The notes: generated by a model from the sequence alone, not told the origin. A stretch of 64,000 nt of DNA from Frigoribacterium sp. Leaf8 (GCF_001421165.1 NZ_LMKB01000006.1:321075-385074); one strand, 5' to 3'; positions 36,483 to 48,759 are shown, numbered from the stretch's first letter. Made by a program: numbers and translations.

Positions 36483-37310
36483 GTGAGCCGCCCCCAGGAC
36501 CCCGCCTCCGCCGTGACACCACGCGATGCCCTCGCACCGCGCCCGGCCCCGATGACCCGAGCGCGCCTCCGGGTCGAGATCGCGATCGTCCTCGGCCTCT
36601 CTCTCGGCGCGTCGGCCGTGTACTCGGTGCTCTCGATCGTGAACCGGCTCACCCAGCAGACCGCCCTCTCGCAGCAGACGGCCACGCTGAACTCACCTCT
36701 GAGCAGTCGGGAGTTCTTCGACCTCGCCTACCAGGTGCTCGGCGTCGCGGTGGACCTCGTGCCGGTGGTGCTCGTGGCTTTCCTGTTGTGGCGCGAGGAA
36801 CGACCCCACCTGGGACGTCTCGGCGTCGACTTCTCGCGTGCCGGACGGGACACCCTCGGCGGCGTCGGGCTGGCCCTCGCCATCGGCATCCCCGGCATCG
36901 GCCTCTACCTCGTGGGCAAGGCGCTCGACCTGACGGTCACCGTCGTGCCGACGAACCTCGGCGAGCACTGGTGGACCGTCCCCGTGCTGCTGCTCTCGGC
37001 GGTGCGCGCGGGGGTGACCGAGGAGGTGATCGTCGTCGCCTACCTCTTCGCGCGCCTCCGCGACCTCGGTTGGCGCACGTGGTCGATCATCGTGACGGCG
37101 GCCGTGCTCCGCGGCAGCTACCACCTCTACCAGGGGTTCGGCGCCTTCGTCGGCAACGTGGTCATGGGCGTCGCCTTCGGCTGGCTCTACGTACGATTCG
37201 GCCGGGTGCTGCCACTCGTCGTCGCGCACGTCCTGATGGACGCGGCCGTCTTCGTGGGCTACCCGTGGGCCGCCATGACCTTCCCCACCCTCTTCGGGCT
37301 CCCGTCCTGA
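36483..37310 (+). CDS. CPBP family intramembrane metalloprotease (Abi/CAAX type)
   Basis: 275 residues with GTG start. About six to eight helices; the CPBP motifs are TEEVIVVAYLFARLRDL (the EE pair near residue 180), RGSYHLYQGFGAFVGNVVMGVAFGWLY (His in the second motif) and LVVAHVLMDAAVFVGY (third motif His). The usual EExxxR is spaced as EEVIVVAYLFAR with the Arg later than normal, so activity could be altered. Substrate and role are unknown in actinobacteria. I prefer the GTG at 36483 over earlier starts because a -10 box precedes it; MTRARLR at 36552 is an alternative. Confidence 0.8.
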   Translation: MSRPQDPASAVTPRDALAPRPAPMTRARLRVEIAIVLGLSLGASAVYSVLSIVNRLTQQTALSQQTATLNSPLSSREFFDLAYQVLGVAVDLVPVVLVAFLLWREERPHLGRLGVDFSRAGRDTLGGVGLALAIGIPGIGLYLVGKALDLTVTVVPTNLGEHWWTVPVLLLSAVRAGVTEEVIVVAYLFARLRDLGWRTWSIIVTAAVLRGSYHLYQGFGAFVGNVVMGVAFGWLYVRFGRVLPLVVAHVLMDAAVFVGYPWAAMTFPTLFGLPS

Positions 37311-37356
37311 CGCACCGGGACGGAACGCCGGGGACGCTCGCGGGCGGAACTGGGTC

Positions 37357-37385
37357 TTGACACTCGTTCGGGGGGCGAGTCTGAT
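37357..37385 (+). promoter_or_regulatory. sigma-70 type promoter of a candidate small RNA
   Basis: TTGACA (37357-37362), a 17-base spacer, then TCTGAT (37380-37385). The -35 box is perfect, and the -10 box has one base off the usual TAnnnT. No protein gene follows on this strand. Confidence 0.6.
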
Positions 37386-37391
37386 GGATCC

Positions 37392-37560
37392 ACGGGTCGG
37401 AGCACCCCGAGCTAGCCACACAGCGTGAGCTGTCCCCCGGGCGTCGATCGGGACGGTCGCCGCTACGTGAACGCCCTCCGCGACACTCGGCGGCCGACGC
37501 CCGAGGGACCCAGAGGGAACCGCCAGCACTCGACGGGATCGGGTGCTGGCGGTTTCCCGT
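37392..37560 (+). ncRNA. candidate structured small RNA of about 165 nt, family not recognised
   Basis: The stretch between the promoter and a terminator has no ORF with coding character on this strand. It can fold into a stem of 15 bases per side with one mismatch between 37432-37446 (GTCCCCCGGGCGTCG) and 37495-37509 (CGACGCCCGAGGGAC). A hairpin precedes it (ACAGC-GTGA-GCTGT at 37420-37433) and an inner helix is possible (GTCGC 37456-37460 with GCGAC 37480-37484). Promoter, structure and 3' terminator together suggest a stand-alone RNA. I see no match to SRP RNA, tmRNA or RNase P; a divergent 6S-like RNA remains possible. Confidence 0.5.
37517..37555. terminator. terminator shared by the small RNA candidate and gcvP
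   Basis: GAACCGCCAGCACT pairs with AGTGCTGGCGGTTT-like GGGTGCTGGCGGTTT (13-14 bp), followed on the + strand by CCCGT. It lies 34 bases after the gcvP stop on the minus strand. Confidence 0.8.
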
Positions 37561-37588
37561 CCGAGGCGCGGTCGGCGCCCGACGCGAT

Positions 37589-40512
<2,924 letters not shown>

Positions 40513-40516
<4 letters not shown>

Positions 40517-40890
40517 TCGGCGGTCAGCGCGACGTACTCGTCGCGCGAGAGCAGGCCCTGGCCGTCGGTCGACGACAGGGTGATCTTGATGAGCCAGCCG
40601 TCGCCGAACGGGTCGCTGTTGACGAGGTCGGGGCTGTCGACGACGGCCTGGTTGGCCTCGAGGACCGTGCCGAGCGCGGGGGCGAACAGCTCGCCGACCG
40701 ACTTGGTCGACTCGATCTCGCCGACGACCGTGCCGGTCTCGACCTCGGTGCCCTCGGCGGGCAGGTCGACGTAGACGACGTCGCCCAGCTTGTCGGCGGC
40801 GTAGTCGGTGATGCCCACGGTGGCGGTGTCGCCGTCGATCAGGAGCCACTCGTGCTCGGCGGTGTACTTCAGTGCGGTGAGATCGGTCAT
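40513..40890 (-). CDS. gcvH: glycine cleavage system H protein
   Basis: 125 residues. The lipoylation site is in the segment [14 protein letters not shown] (Lys in ESTKSV), as in all H proteins, flanked by [18 protein letters not shown] and [15 protein letters not shown]. The lipoyl arm carries the aminomethyl group from P protein to T protein. Coupled to gcvP by a 4-base overlap and 27 bases after gcvT. Confidence 0.97.
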
Positions 40891-40917
40891 GGCCGGTCCT
40901 TTCGAGGGAGGGGGTGC

Positions 40918-42192
40918 CTAGGAGCGCTTGTAGAAGGGCAGCGGGACGACGGTGGCGGCGACGGCGGTGCCGCGGACGTCGACGGCCAGGGCGGGACCGC
41001 GGTCGACGACGTCGGGGTCGACGTAGGCCATGGCCACCGGGTGGCCGAGGGTGGGCGACAGCGCGCCGCTCGTGACCTCGCCGACGACGGTGCCGTCGTC
41101 GGTGACGACCGGGTAGCCCGCCCGGGCGGCCCGGCGCCCGGTGAGCGTCAGTCCGACGAGGACGCGGGCGCCGGCGGCGGGCTCGACGTTCGAGCGCCCG
41201 ACGAAGTCCTTCGAGGTGTCGACGACCCGGCCGAGCCCGGCCTGGTCGGGGCGGACGTCGAGGCCGAGTTCGTGGCCGTAGAGCGGCATGCCGGCCTCGA
41301 GACGGAGCGTGTCGCGGCTGGCCAGCCCCGCGGGGACGATCCCCCGGGGTCCGCCGGCCTCGGCGATCGCGGCCCACAGCGACGGGGCGGTCTCGGGGTC
41401 GACGTAGAGCTCGAAGCCGTCCTCGCCGGTGTACCCGGTGCGCGCGATCAGCACGGGGGCGTCGTCGAAGGTGGCCTGCAGCACGCGGTAGTACCGCAGC
41501 GTGGACAGCGGGGCGTCGGGCTGGAGGCGGTCGGCCGTGACGAGTTCGTCGAGCATGCCCTCGCTCTCGGGCCCCTGGACCGCGATCAGCGCGGTGTCGT
41601 CGCTCTCGTCGTCCACGGTGACGTCGAACCCGGAGGCGCGGGTCGCCAATGCCGCGAACGCCGCCTCGCGGTTGCCCGCGTTGGCCACGACCAGGAAGTC
41701 GTGCTCGTCGAGGCGGTAGACGACCAGGTCGTCGACGATCCCGCCCTCGGCGGCGAGCAGGAGCGAGTACTTCGCCCGCCCGACGGCGATGGTCGAGAGG
41801 GTGCCGGCCAGGGCGTGGTCGAGGAAGGCGCCGGCGTCGGGCCCCACCACGGCGATCTCGGCCATGTGCGAGAGGTCGAACAGCCCCGCGGCGGTGCGGA
41901 CGGCGTGGTGCTCGGCGAGGTCGGAGTCGTAGCGGACCGGCATCTGCCACCCCGCGAAGTCGGTGAAGACGGCGCCGGCGGCGACGTGGACCTCGTGCAA
42001 CGGGCTGTAGCGCTCGTCGGGCTCGTCGGTACCGGTCAGGTCGTGGGCGTCGCCCGGCCCGGTGGCGATGCCCTCGGTGCCGTCGTCGGAGAGGACGACG
42101 TCGCCGTCGAGCACGGCGGACGCGTCGGCACCGCCGAGGTCGTCGTCGTCGGGCCCGGGGGCGGCGGGAAGGTTCGAGGCTGCGTCGGACAT
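40918..42192 (-). CDS. gcvT: aminomethyltransferase, glycine cleavage T protein, with acidic N-terminal extension
   Basis: 424 residues. The core starts near residue 60 ([26 protein letters not shown]) with the usual [28 protein letters not shown] and GMPLYGHEL segments and ends in [10 protein letters not shown]. It transfers the methylene to tetrahydrofolate and releases ammonia. Most T proteins begin directly at the core, so the first 58 residues (Asp/Glu-rich, no Lys or Arg to speak of until the core) are an extra, probably disordered, region; ATG at 42192 is the only good start close to the riboswitch. Confidence 0.94.
   Translation of the reverse strand: MSDAASNLPAAPGPDDDDLGGADASAVLDGDVVLSDDGTEGIATGPGDAHDLTGTDEPDERYSPLHEVHVAAGAVFTDFAGWQMPVRYDSDLAEHHAVRTAAGLFDLSHMAEIAVVGPDAGAFLDHALAGTLSTIAVGRAKYSLLLAAEGGIVDDLVVYRLDEHDFLVVANAGNREAAFAALATRASGFDVTVDDESDDTALIAVQGPESEGMLDELVTADRLQPDAPLSTLRYYRVLQATFDDAPVLIARTGYTGEDGFELYVDPETAPSLWAAIAEAGGPRGIVPAGLASRDTLRLEAGMPLYGHELGLDVRPDQAGLGRVVDTSKDFVGRSNVEPAAGARVLVGLTLTGRRAARAGYPVVTDDGTVVGEVTSGALSPTLGHPVAMAYVDPDVVDRGPALAVDVRGTAVAATVVPLPFYKRS
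41631..41640 (+). repeat. dispersed repeat, copy 15 (9 of 10)
   Basis: CGGAGGCGCGGGTCGCC in gcvT, read on the minus strand as ATRASGF. Confidence 0.65.
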
Positions 42193-42298
42193 CGTGCTCC
42201 TGAGAGGGACGGACCGGCCGCCAGGTGTCTCGGCCGGGAACGGTGTCGTGCGGATGGGGCACGACGGGGCAGCCCCGTCCGGCGGTCCGCCGGTCGGG

Positions 42299-42512
42299 GC
42301 TCCCCCTCTGTCATGGGCCTGAGAGCTTCACCGGCCGAGGCCGGTTTTCACCGTGGGCGAGGACCGGCGAGGGGGTCTGTCGACCGCCTCGCGCCTCCTG
42401 CTTTTCAGAGTGGCCAGTCCGTCGCGGTACGCGTACCTGAGAGATTGGCGGGGAGCTTGCTCCTTCGGTGCCCGGTCGGCGCAGTCTCTGCGCACCGGGG
42501 CTCTCCCGCGAC
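42299..42512 (-). promoter_or_regulatory. tandem glycine riboswitch of gcvTHP
   Basis: On the minus strand a first aptamer (about 42512-42421) has GGGAGAGCCCCGGTG, CACCGAAGGAGCAAGCTCC and AATCTCTCAGGTA, and a second (about 42415-42301) has the GACGGAC...CCACTCTGAAAAGC linker, CACGGTGAAAACCGG, GAAGCTCTCAGG and the end CATGACAGAGGGGGA. Both are the glycine aptamer signatures. It sits 107 bases before gcvT and switches the operon on when glycine is high. The variable arm of aptamer 2 holds a copy of the dispersed repeat. Confidence 0.96.
42390..42399 (-). repeat. dispersed AGGAGGCGCG repeat, copy 16 (inside riboswitch)
   Basis: Exact core as GCAGGAGGCGCGAGGCGG directly after the CTGAAAA of the second glycine aptamer; other actinobacterial glycine riboswitches I know carry unrelated GC-rich arms here. 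Confidence 0.8.
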
Positions 42513-42613
42513 GTGTTCGTGGCCCGATGTTCGATTGTGGCGCCAGCCTAGCGTCGTCGTGTGACACGCAGGTTTCGGGATCTCACGCGATCCGGGCCAC
42601 CCGGACGACGACG

Positions 42614-42643
42614 GACGCCCCGACCGGGTTCGGTCGGGGCGTC
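42614..42643. terminator. terminator downstream of the SseB gene
   Basis: GACGCCCCGACC pairs with GGTCGGGGCGTC across a 6-base loop, 20 bases past the sseB-like stop on the minus strand. Confidence 0.85.
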
Positions 42644-42662
42644 GTGGGGTCGTGCGGGTGCG

Positions 42663-43115
42663 TCAGACGGCGCGGGAGGGCTGCCCGGGCTCGGGCGAAC
42701 CGGCCGCCTCGTGCTCGGCGACGAGCTTGCGCACGTCGTCCGCCAGTTGGGCGACGCCCTCGGGCAGCATCTCGAAGCCCTCGCGGTTGCCCGGGTTGAC
42801 GACGAGGCCGGTCTCGGCCGGGATGGCCTGGACGAGTTCGGCCGCCGGGAGGGTCGCCGAGAACTCGGCGACGCCCCTGACCTGCTCGCCGATCATGTCG
42901 ACGTGGGTGAAGGCGGCCAGCATGGGCACGCCCTCGCGGTCGAAGAGCACGGGCTGCAGGTCGTTCAGCGACTCCTGCGCGTCGGTGGCCGTGGCGACGA
43001 CGACCTGGGCGTTGACGAACTCGGCGAGCACGCTGTTCATGTCGCCCTCACCCGCCTGGCCCTTGCTGATGGCCTGTTCGAGTGCGGTCTTTTCGCGGTT
43101 GTCCGTGTCGGTCAT
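42663..43115 (-). CDS. SseB family protein
   Basis: 150 residues from MTDTDNREKT. The sequence TALEQAISKGQAGEGDMNSVLAEFVNAQVVVATA, then PVLFDREGVPMLAAFTHVDMIG, then VVNPGNREGFEMLPEGVAQLADDV is the SseB N-terminal (enhanced serine sensitivity) domain pattern. Function is unknown. The start at 43115 is preferred because the upstream frame has no coding character. It is convergent with the upstream gcv riboswitch transcript end only through the terminator between. Confidence 0.83.
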   Translation of the reverse strand: MTDTDNREKTALEQAISKGQAGEGDMNSVLAEFVNAQVVVATATDAQESLNDLQPVLFDREGVPMLAAFTHVDMIGEQVRGVAEFSATLPAAELVQAIPAETGLVVNPGNREGFEMLPEGVAQLADDVRKLVAEHEAAGSPEPGQPSRAV

Positions 43116-43233
43116 CCGACCAGCCTGCCGGGCGAACCTCCGTGTCGGCTCAGCGTCGCGCGTGGTGGGCGGCCCGGCCACTCGCTACCCTGTGCAACAC
43201 CCCGCCGTGTCGCACCCACCTCGAGGAGCCCTC

Positions 43234-43722
43234 GTGCCCCGCAGCCTCCGCCCGTCCCACCGAACCGCCCCGGCCCTCGCCGTCACGGGCCTGGCCCTCG
43301 TGCTGCTCGTGTCCGGGTGCGCCGGGAGCGCCGGGGGCGCGCCGGCCTCGTCCCCGGGCCCGACGGCCGCGGCGTCGCGGACGCCCACGCCCACGGTCTC
43401 GGACGACGCGACGGCCCTGCCCGACGCCACCGCGCTCCCGACGACCGAGCCGCCCGCCCCCGCCACGGCCCAGGCCCAGGAGGCGCCTCCTGCCTGGCAC
43501 GCGTGCGTCACGGCGATCGGTCAGCAGTACCCCGACCTGCCGTACCTCGGCGACGTGTGGGCCTACGAGGCCGACGACGTCCGCGACAGCGCCACGGGCG
43601 CGGTGGCCACCGTCACGATGGGCCACCTCGCCGACGGCCGCCCCGCGACGGAGTGGACCTGCCAGATCTCGGGCACCCCCGACGCCCCGGTCGTCGACTC
43701 CGTCACCCCGGCCGACGTCTGA
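43234..43722 (+). CDS. small putative lipoprotein
   Basis: 162 residues from a GTG with GAGGAG 6 bases upstream. The signal (TGLALVLLVSGCAGSAGG) ends in a lipobox VSGC (Cys near 28). A long Pro/Thr/Ala-rich linker then leads to a compact C-terminal domain starting WHACVTAIGQQYPDLPYLGDVWAYEADDV and ending WTCQISGTPDAPVVDS; its two Cys could bridge. No family recognised. An exact palindromic form of the dispersed repeat makes up part of the linker. Confidence 0.65.
   Translation: MPRSLRPSHRTAPALAVTGLALVLLVSGCAGSAGGAPASSPGPTAAASRTPTPTVSDDATALPDATALPTTEPPAPATAQAQEAPPAWHACVTAIGQQYPDLPYLGDVWAYEADDVRDSATGAVATVTMGHLADGRPATEWTCQISGTPDAPVVDSVTPADV
43477..43492. repeat. palindromic form of the dispersed repeat, copy 17
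   Basis: CAGGAGGCGCCTCCTG, a perfect 16-base palindrome made of two back-to-back repeat halves, inside the Pro/Ala linker of the small lipoprotein gene. Confidence 0.75.
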
Positions 43723-43759
43723 GTCCGGTCACGGACCACCGCGCCGGGGGCCGACCGCC

Positions 43760-44635
43760 TCACCGCGCGACGGCGACGACGACCGTGCCGTCGACCTCGT
43801 CGTCGCGCACGACCCGGGCCCGCAGGCCCGCGGCGACCAGCGCCTCCTGCGTGTCGGGAGCCTGACGCTCGCTCGTCTCGAGGACGAGGGTGCCGCCCGG
43901 TGCCAGCCACTCGCCGACCTCGGCGGCGATCCGTCGGTGGAGGTCGAGCCCATCGGCCCCGCCGTCGAGGGCGAGCGACGACTCGTGGAGGCGCGCCTCG
44001 GGCGGCAGGGACGAGATCGCCCCGGTCGGCACGTAGGGCGCATTCGCCGCGATCACCCGGAACCGGCCGCGCAGCGACGGGGGCAGCCCGTCGAACAGGT
44101 CTCCCCGGACGACGGTCCCCCTCCCGTCGAGGTTGCGACGGGCGCAGTGCACGGCGGCCGGGTCGAGGTCGGTGGCCCAGAGGTCGAGACCGGGGTGCTC
44201 GGCGGCGAGCACGGTCGCGACGGCGGCGGCGCCGCAGCAGAGCTCGAGCACGGCGGGGGAACGGGTCGCCGGACCGTCGCCCTCGGCCACGGGTGCCGCA
44301 TCGTCCACGAGCGCCGCGGAGGCCTGCCCCAGGACCAACTCGGTCCGGCGGCGGGGCACGAAGACGCCCGGCTCGACGACGATCCGCCGCCCCGCGAACT
44401 CCGCCCAGCCGAGGATCTGCTCGAGCGGTCGTCCGGCGACGCGGTCGGCGACCATCGACTCGAGCGCGTCAGCGTCGGCGTCGGCGTCGGCCTCGGTTCC
44501 GGCGTCGGCGTCGGGCCGGGTTCCGGCGTCGGCGGCGGCCACCAGCAGGCGCGCTTCGTCCTCGGCGAAGACGCAGCCCGCGGCTCGGAGGCGACGCGCG
44601 ACGATCAGCTCGCGGTCGGCCTCCGGGATCGTCAC
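43760..44635 (-). CDS. PrmC/HemK-related N5-glutamine methyltransferase
   Basis: 291 residues. The SAM-binding motif AVLELCCGAAAVATVLA and the late LAPGGTLVLETSE fit PrmC, and the catalytic-loop NPPY is replaced by NAPYVP, the form seen in the PrmC-related subfamily (TIGR03704). The N-terminal part has an AGTRPDADAGTEADADADADA run coded by imperfect hexanucleotide repeats. Standard PrmC methylates release-factor Gln in GGQ; whether this relative does so is not known. It is convergent with the small lipoprotein gene. Confidence 0.82.
   Translation of the reverse strand: MTIPEADRELIVARRLRAAGCVFAEDEARLLVAAADAGTRPDADAGTEADADADADALESMVADRVAGRPLEQILGWAEFAGRRIVVEPGVFVPRRRTELVLGQASAALVDDAAPVAEGDGPATRSPAVLELCCGAAAVATVLAAEHPGLDLWATDLDPAAVHCARRNLDGRGTVVRGDLFDGLPPSLRGRFRVIAANAPYVPTGAISSLPPEARLHESSLALDGGADGLDLHRRIAAEVGEWLAPGGTLVLETSERQAPDTQEALVAAGLRARVVRDDEVDGTVVVAVAR
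44467..44540. repeat. imperfect hexanucleotide tandem repeat (GGCGTC-like) in the methyltransferase gene
   Basis: Repeated GCGTCG/GGTTCC blocks encode the Ala-Asp run near residue 40 of the PrmC-related protein. The units stay in multiples of three, so length changes would not shift the frame. Confidence 0.6.
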
Positions 44636-44691
44636 GCGCCCACGCTAGACCGACGCGTAGGCTGACGAGACCCGACGGCACGAGGGAGAAC

Positions 44692-45174
44692 ATGAAGCCG
44701 CTGACCGAGACCGACATCCGCGAGTCGTTCGTCAACGCCCTGCCGGGCGACCTCGACCGCCTGCCGATCCCCGGACTGCACGAGATGCTCTGGGAGGAAC
44801 GCGAGTTCCTCGGCTGGCGCGATCCGCAGGCCCATCACCGCGGCTACATCGTCCACTGGATGGACGGCCGACCCGTCGGACTCGTCGTCCGGTCGTCGAG
44901 CAGTTCGCTGCGCCCCGGCATCGCCGCCATGTGCTCGCTCTGCCACTCACCCCAGCCGGCCACGCAGGTACGCCTCTTCACCGCCCCCAAGGCCGGCGAG
45001 GCCGGGCTCAACGGCAACACGCTCGGCACCTACATCTGTGAAGACCTCGCCTGCTCGCTGCTGATCCGGGTCGCTCCCCCGCACCTCAACCCGCCCGAGC
45101 AGATCGCCCGCCGCTCGGCCGGACTCGCCGAACGGGTGCAGGGCTTCACGGCCAACGTCATGAAGACCGCCTGA
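44692..45174 (+). CDS. FBP domain protein (FusB/FBP-like treble-clef zinc finger)
   Basis: 160 residues. The N-terminus MKPLTETDIRESFVNALPGDLDRLPIPGL and the C-terminal cysteine set (AAMCSLCHSPQP plus YICEDLACSLLIR) match the FBP family, whose C-terminal treble clef resembles FusB, an EF-G binding protein; I infer possible EF-G contact. Start at the ATG with GAGGGAG 5 bases upstream. The gene is divergent from the methyltransferase. Confidence 0.82.
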   Translation: MKPLTETDIRESFVNALPGDLDRLPIPGLHEMLWEEREFLGWRDPQAHHRGYIVHWMDGRPVGLVVRSSSSSLRPGIAAMCSLCHSPQPATQVRLFTAPKAGEAGLNGNTLGTYICEDLACSLLIRVAPPHLNPPEQIARRSAGLAERVQGFTANVMKTA

Positions 45175-45258
45175 CGCGCGGCCGTCCCGCCGACCGCACC
45201 GCGCCTCCCGTCGTTCCCCACCCCGCTCCCCCTCCCATCCCCACCGAAAGGCACCGTC

Positions 45259-45570
45259 GTGTCCGTCGTCAAGATCAACGCCATCCACGTCCCCGAGGGC
45301 TCCGGCTCCGAGCTCGAGAAACGCTTCGCCGCCCGCAAGCACTCGGTCGACGGCGCGGAGGGGTTCGAGGGGTTCCAGCTGCTGCGTCCCGTCAAGGGCG
45401 AGGACCGCTACTTCGTCGTGACGACCTGGCGCAGCGAAGAGGACTTCGCGGCCTGGTCGGCCGACGGCGCCAAGGCCGCCCACGCCCGCCCCGCCGCATC
45501 CGGCGACGCCCCGCGCGGGCCGGTCGCGACGGGTGCCGACCTGCTCGAGTTCGAGGTCGTCGAGCTCTGA
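45259..45570 (+). CDS. mhuD: MhuD-type haem-degrading monooxygenase
   Basis: 103 residues with GTG start. It aligns closely with M. tuberculosis MhuD (Rv3592): MxVVKINAI...GFQLLRPVKGE(D/E)RYFVV...LLEFEVV. The three residues I recall as key for haem cleavage in MhuD are at identical positions: Asn7, Trp66 and His75. MhuD opens haem to mycobilin and iron, without CO release. Other ABM-fold families would lack this trio. Together with EfeUOB it supplies iron, though no iron box is visible upstream. Confidence 0.88.
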   Translation: MSVVKINAIHVPEGSGSELEKRFAARKHSVDGAEGFEGFQLLRPVKGEDRYFVVTTWRSEEDFAAWSADGAKAAHARPAASGDAPRGPVATGADLLEFEVVEL

Positions 45571-45728
45571 CCGGGACGGTCGCGCCGGGGCGTCCGGCCG
45601 GCGTCGGCACGGCTCGTTCGACGTCGAGCGACCGGGGGCGAGGATGACAGCGATCTCCAGGCTTCGCGCGTAGTCTCCTGCCCAATCGCCGACCCGCTCG
45701 GGGCCCGGCGTGAGAGGTCGCGATCGTC

Positions 45729-46823
45729 ATGAAGAAGTCCACCCGCTGGGCCACCGCCGCCGCCGTCCCCGTGGCCGTCATCGCCGCGAGCATCGTGGTC
45801 CCCGCCGTCTCGGCCACGGCCGACGTCGACCTGCCCGACAAGACGCCGCAGCAGGTGCTGGCCCTCGCCGCCTCGAGCTCGGGCGCGTCCTACTCGGGCA
45901 CGGTCGAGCAGACCTCCGACCTCGGGCTGCCCGACGTGTCGGCCCAGGCCACGGGCGGCGGATCGTCGTCCGACGCCGCCGGCGCCCTCGAACTTCTGAG
46001 CGGCAGCCACACGGCCAAGGTCTACGCCGACGGCGCCACGAAGCAGCGAGTTCAGGTGATCGACCAGCTCGCCGAGCGGGACGTCATCCGTGACGGGTCG
46101 AGCGTGTGGGCCTACGACTCGAAGACGAAGGAAGCGACGCACGCGACGCTGCCCGACCAGGGGAGCACCCCGACGCCGAGCGCCCTCCCCGACGGCACCG
46201 CCGTGCCGCAGACGCCCGCCGAACTGGCCGACCTCGTCCTGTCGTCGGTCGAGCCCACGACGACCGTCACGGCCGACTCCGACGTGAGGGTGGCCGGACG
46301 CGACGCGTACCAGGTGGTCCTGACCCCGAAGGACTCCTCGACGCTCGTCGCGAGCGCGACCCTCACCGTCGACGCCGAGACCGGCGTCCCGCTCAAGGTG
46401 GTCGTCGCCGCGAAGGGGCAGAGCGATCCGGCGCTGTCGGCCGGCTTCACCTCGGTCGACTTCGGCGCCCCCGCGGCGTCCGTCTTCGCGTTCACTCCCC
46501 CGGCGGACGCGACCGTGACCGACGTGACCGTGCCGACCGGCGCCTCCGGACGGTCGCACGGTGACGCGGCGCACGCCGAGAAGACCGTCATCGGCTCCGG
46601 CTGGAGCACGATCGTCGGGGTCACCCCGGCTTCCGGGTCGAGCGACGGCACCTCGTCGACCGATGCCGACGCCCAGGGTCTGCTCGACCAGCTGACCACG
46701 AAGGTCGACGGTGGCCGGGTACTCGAGACGTCGCTGGTGTCCGTCCTGCTGACCGACGACGGTCGGGTGTTCGCCGGGGCGGTCGACGCCTCGACCCTGC
46801 AGGCCGCCGTGGCCGGGCAGTGA
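45729..46823 (+). CDS. secreted RseB/LolA-like protein
   Basis: 364 residues. A signal peptide (WATAAAVPVAVIAASIVVPAVSATA) precedes a beta-rich domain with the LolA/RseB type pattern: TPQQVLALAASSSGASYSGTVEQTSDLG, then VWAYDSKTKEATH, LTVDAETGVPLKVVVAAKGQ and AVFAFTPPADATVTDV-like FAFTPPADA. In actinobacteria these proteins occur beside ABC transporters, as here (ABC ATPase gene starts 10 bases after the stop). A role as lipid or sigma-regulator sensor is inference. Confidence 0.72.
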   Translation: MKKSTRWATAAAVPVAVIAASIVVPAVSATADVDLPDKTPQQVLALAASSSGASYSGTVEQTSDLGLPDVSAQATGGGSSSDAAGALELLSGSHTAKVYADGATKQRVQVIDQLAERDVIRDGSSVWAYDSKTKEATHATLPDQGSTPTPSALPDGTAVPQTPAELADLVLSSVEPTTTVTADSDVRVAGRDAYQVVLTPKDSSTLVASATLTVDAETGVPLKVVVAAKGQSDPALSAGFTSVDFGAPAASVFAFTPPADATVTDVTVPTGASGRSHGDAAHAEKTVIGSGWSTIVGVTPASGSSDGTSSTDADAQGLLDQLTTKVDGGRVLETSLVSVLLTDDGRVFAGAVDASTLQAAVAGQ

Positions 46824-46833
46824 CCTCCGGCCG

Positions 46834-47842
<1,009 letters not shown>

Positions 47843-47856
<14 letters not shown>

Positions 47857-48727
47857 GTCCACGGGCGCGCGTCCCGACGCCGCCCCCACCGTCGACCGCC
47901 CCCGGAGCGCGCTCGGCCTCGGCCTGCTGGGCAGCGAGCTGGCGGTGCTCTTCCGCCGCGTCCGCACGATCGCGCTGCTCGCCGCGCTGGCCCTCATCCC
48001 GGTGCTGCTCGCGGTCGCCGTGCGCGTCACGTCGTCCGACGGCGGCGGTGGTCGCGGGCCCGCCTTCCTCGGCGACATCACCCAGAACGGCCTCTTCGTC
48101 TCGCTCACCGCCCTCACGGTGGCGATCCCGCTGTTCCTCCCGCTGACCGTCGGCGTCGTCGCCGGCGACACGATCGCGGGCGAGGCGAGCCTCGGCACCC
48201 TGCGGTACCTCCTGGTGACGCCGGTGGGCCGGGTGCGCCTCCTGCTCGTCAAGTTCGCGGCGGCCGCGGCGTTCTGCCTCGCCGCCACGCTCGTGGTGGT
48301 CGTGTTCGGGGCGATCGCCGGGGCCGCGCTGTTCCCGGTCGGGCCGGTCACCCTGCTCTCCGGGCAGACGATCGGCCTGGGCGAGTACGCCCTGAGGCTG
48401 CTGCTGATGGCGCTCTACGTCACGATGTCGCTGCTCGGCCTGAGCGCCATCGGCCTGTTCGCCTCGACGCTGACGAGCGTGCCCGTCGGGGCCATGGCGG
48501 CCACGATCGTGCTCTCGACCGTCGCCCAGATCGTCGATGCGCTGCCGCAACTGGACGTCTTGGACCCCTGGCTGTTCACGCACCACTGGCTGGGATTCGC
48601 CGACCTCATGCGCGACCCGGTCTCGTGGGACTCGTTCGGCGCCAACGCCCTGCTGCAGGCCGGCTACGTCGTGGTCTTCGGTGCCCTGGCACTCGGCCGG
48701 TTCACCACGAAGGACGTCCTGAGCTGA
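47843..48727 (+). CDS. ABC-2 type transporter permease
   Basis: 294 residues with six helices: AVLFRRVRTIALLAALALIPVLLAV, LFVSLTALTVAIPLFLPLTVGVVAGD, then LRYLLVTPVGRVRLLLVKFAAAAAFCL, GEYALRLLLMALYVTMSLLGLSAIGLFAST and others. It pairs with the adjacent ATPase as an ABC-2 exporter. An upstream RseB/LolA-like gene completes the unit. Confidence 0.88.
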
Positions 48728-48759
48728 GCCGTCGGCGCGCCCGTGTCGGCGGTCGCGGT

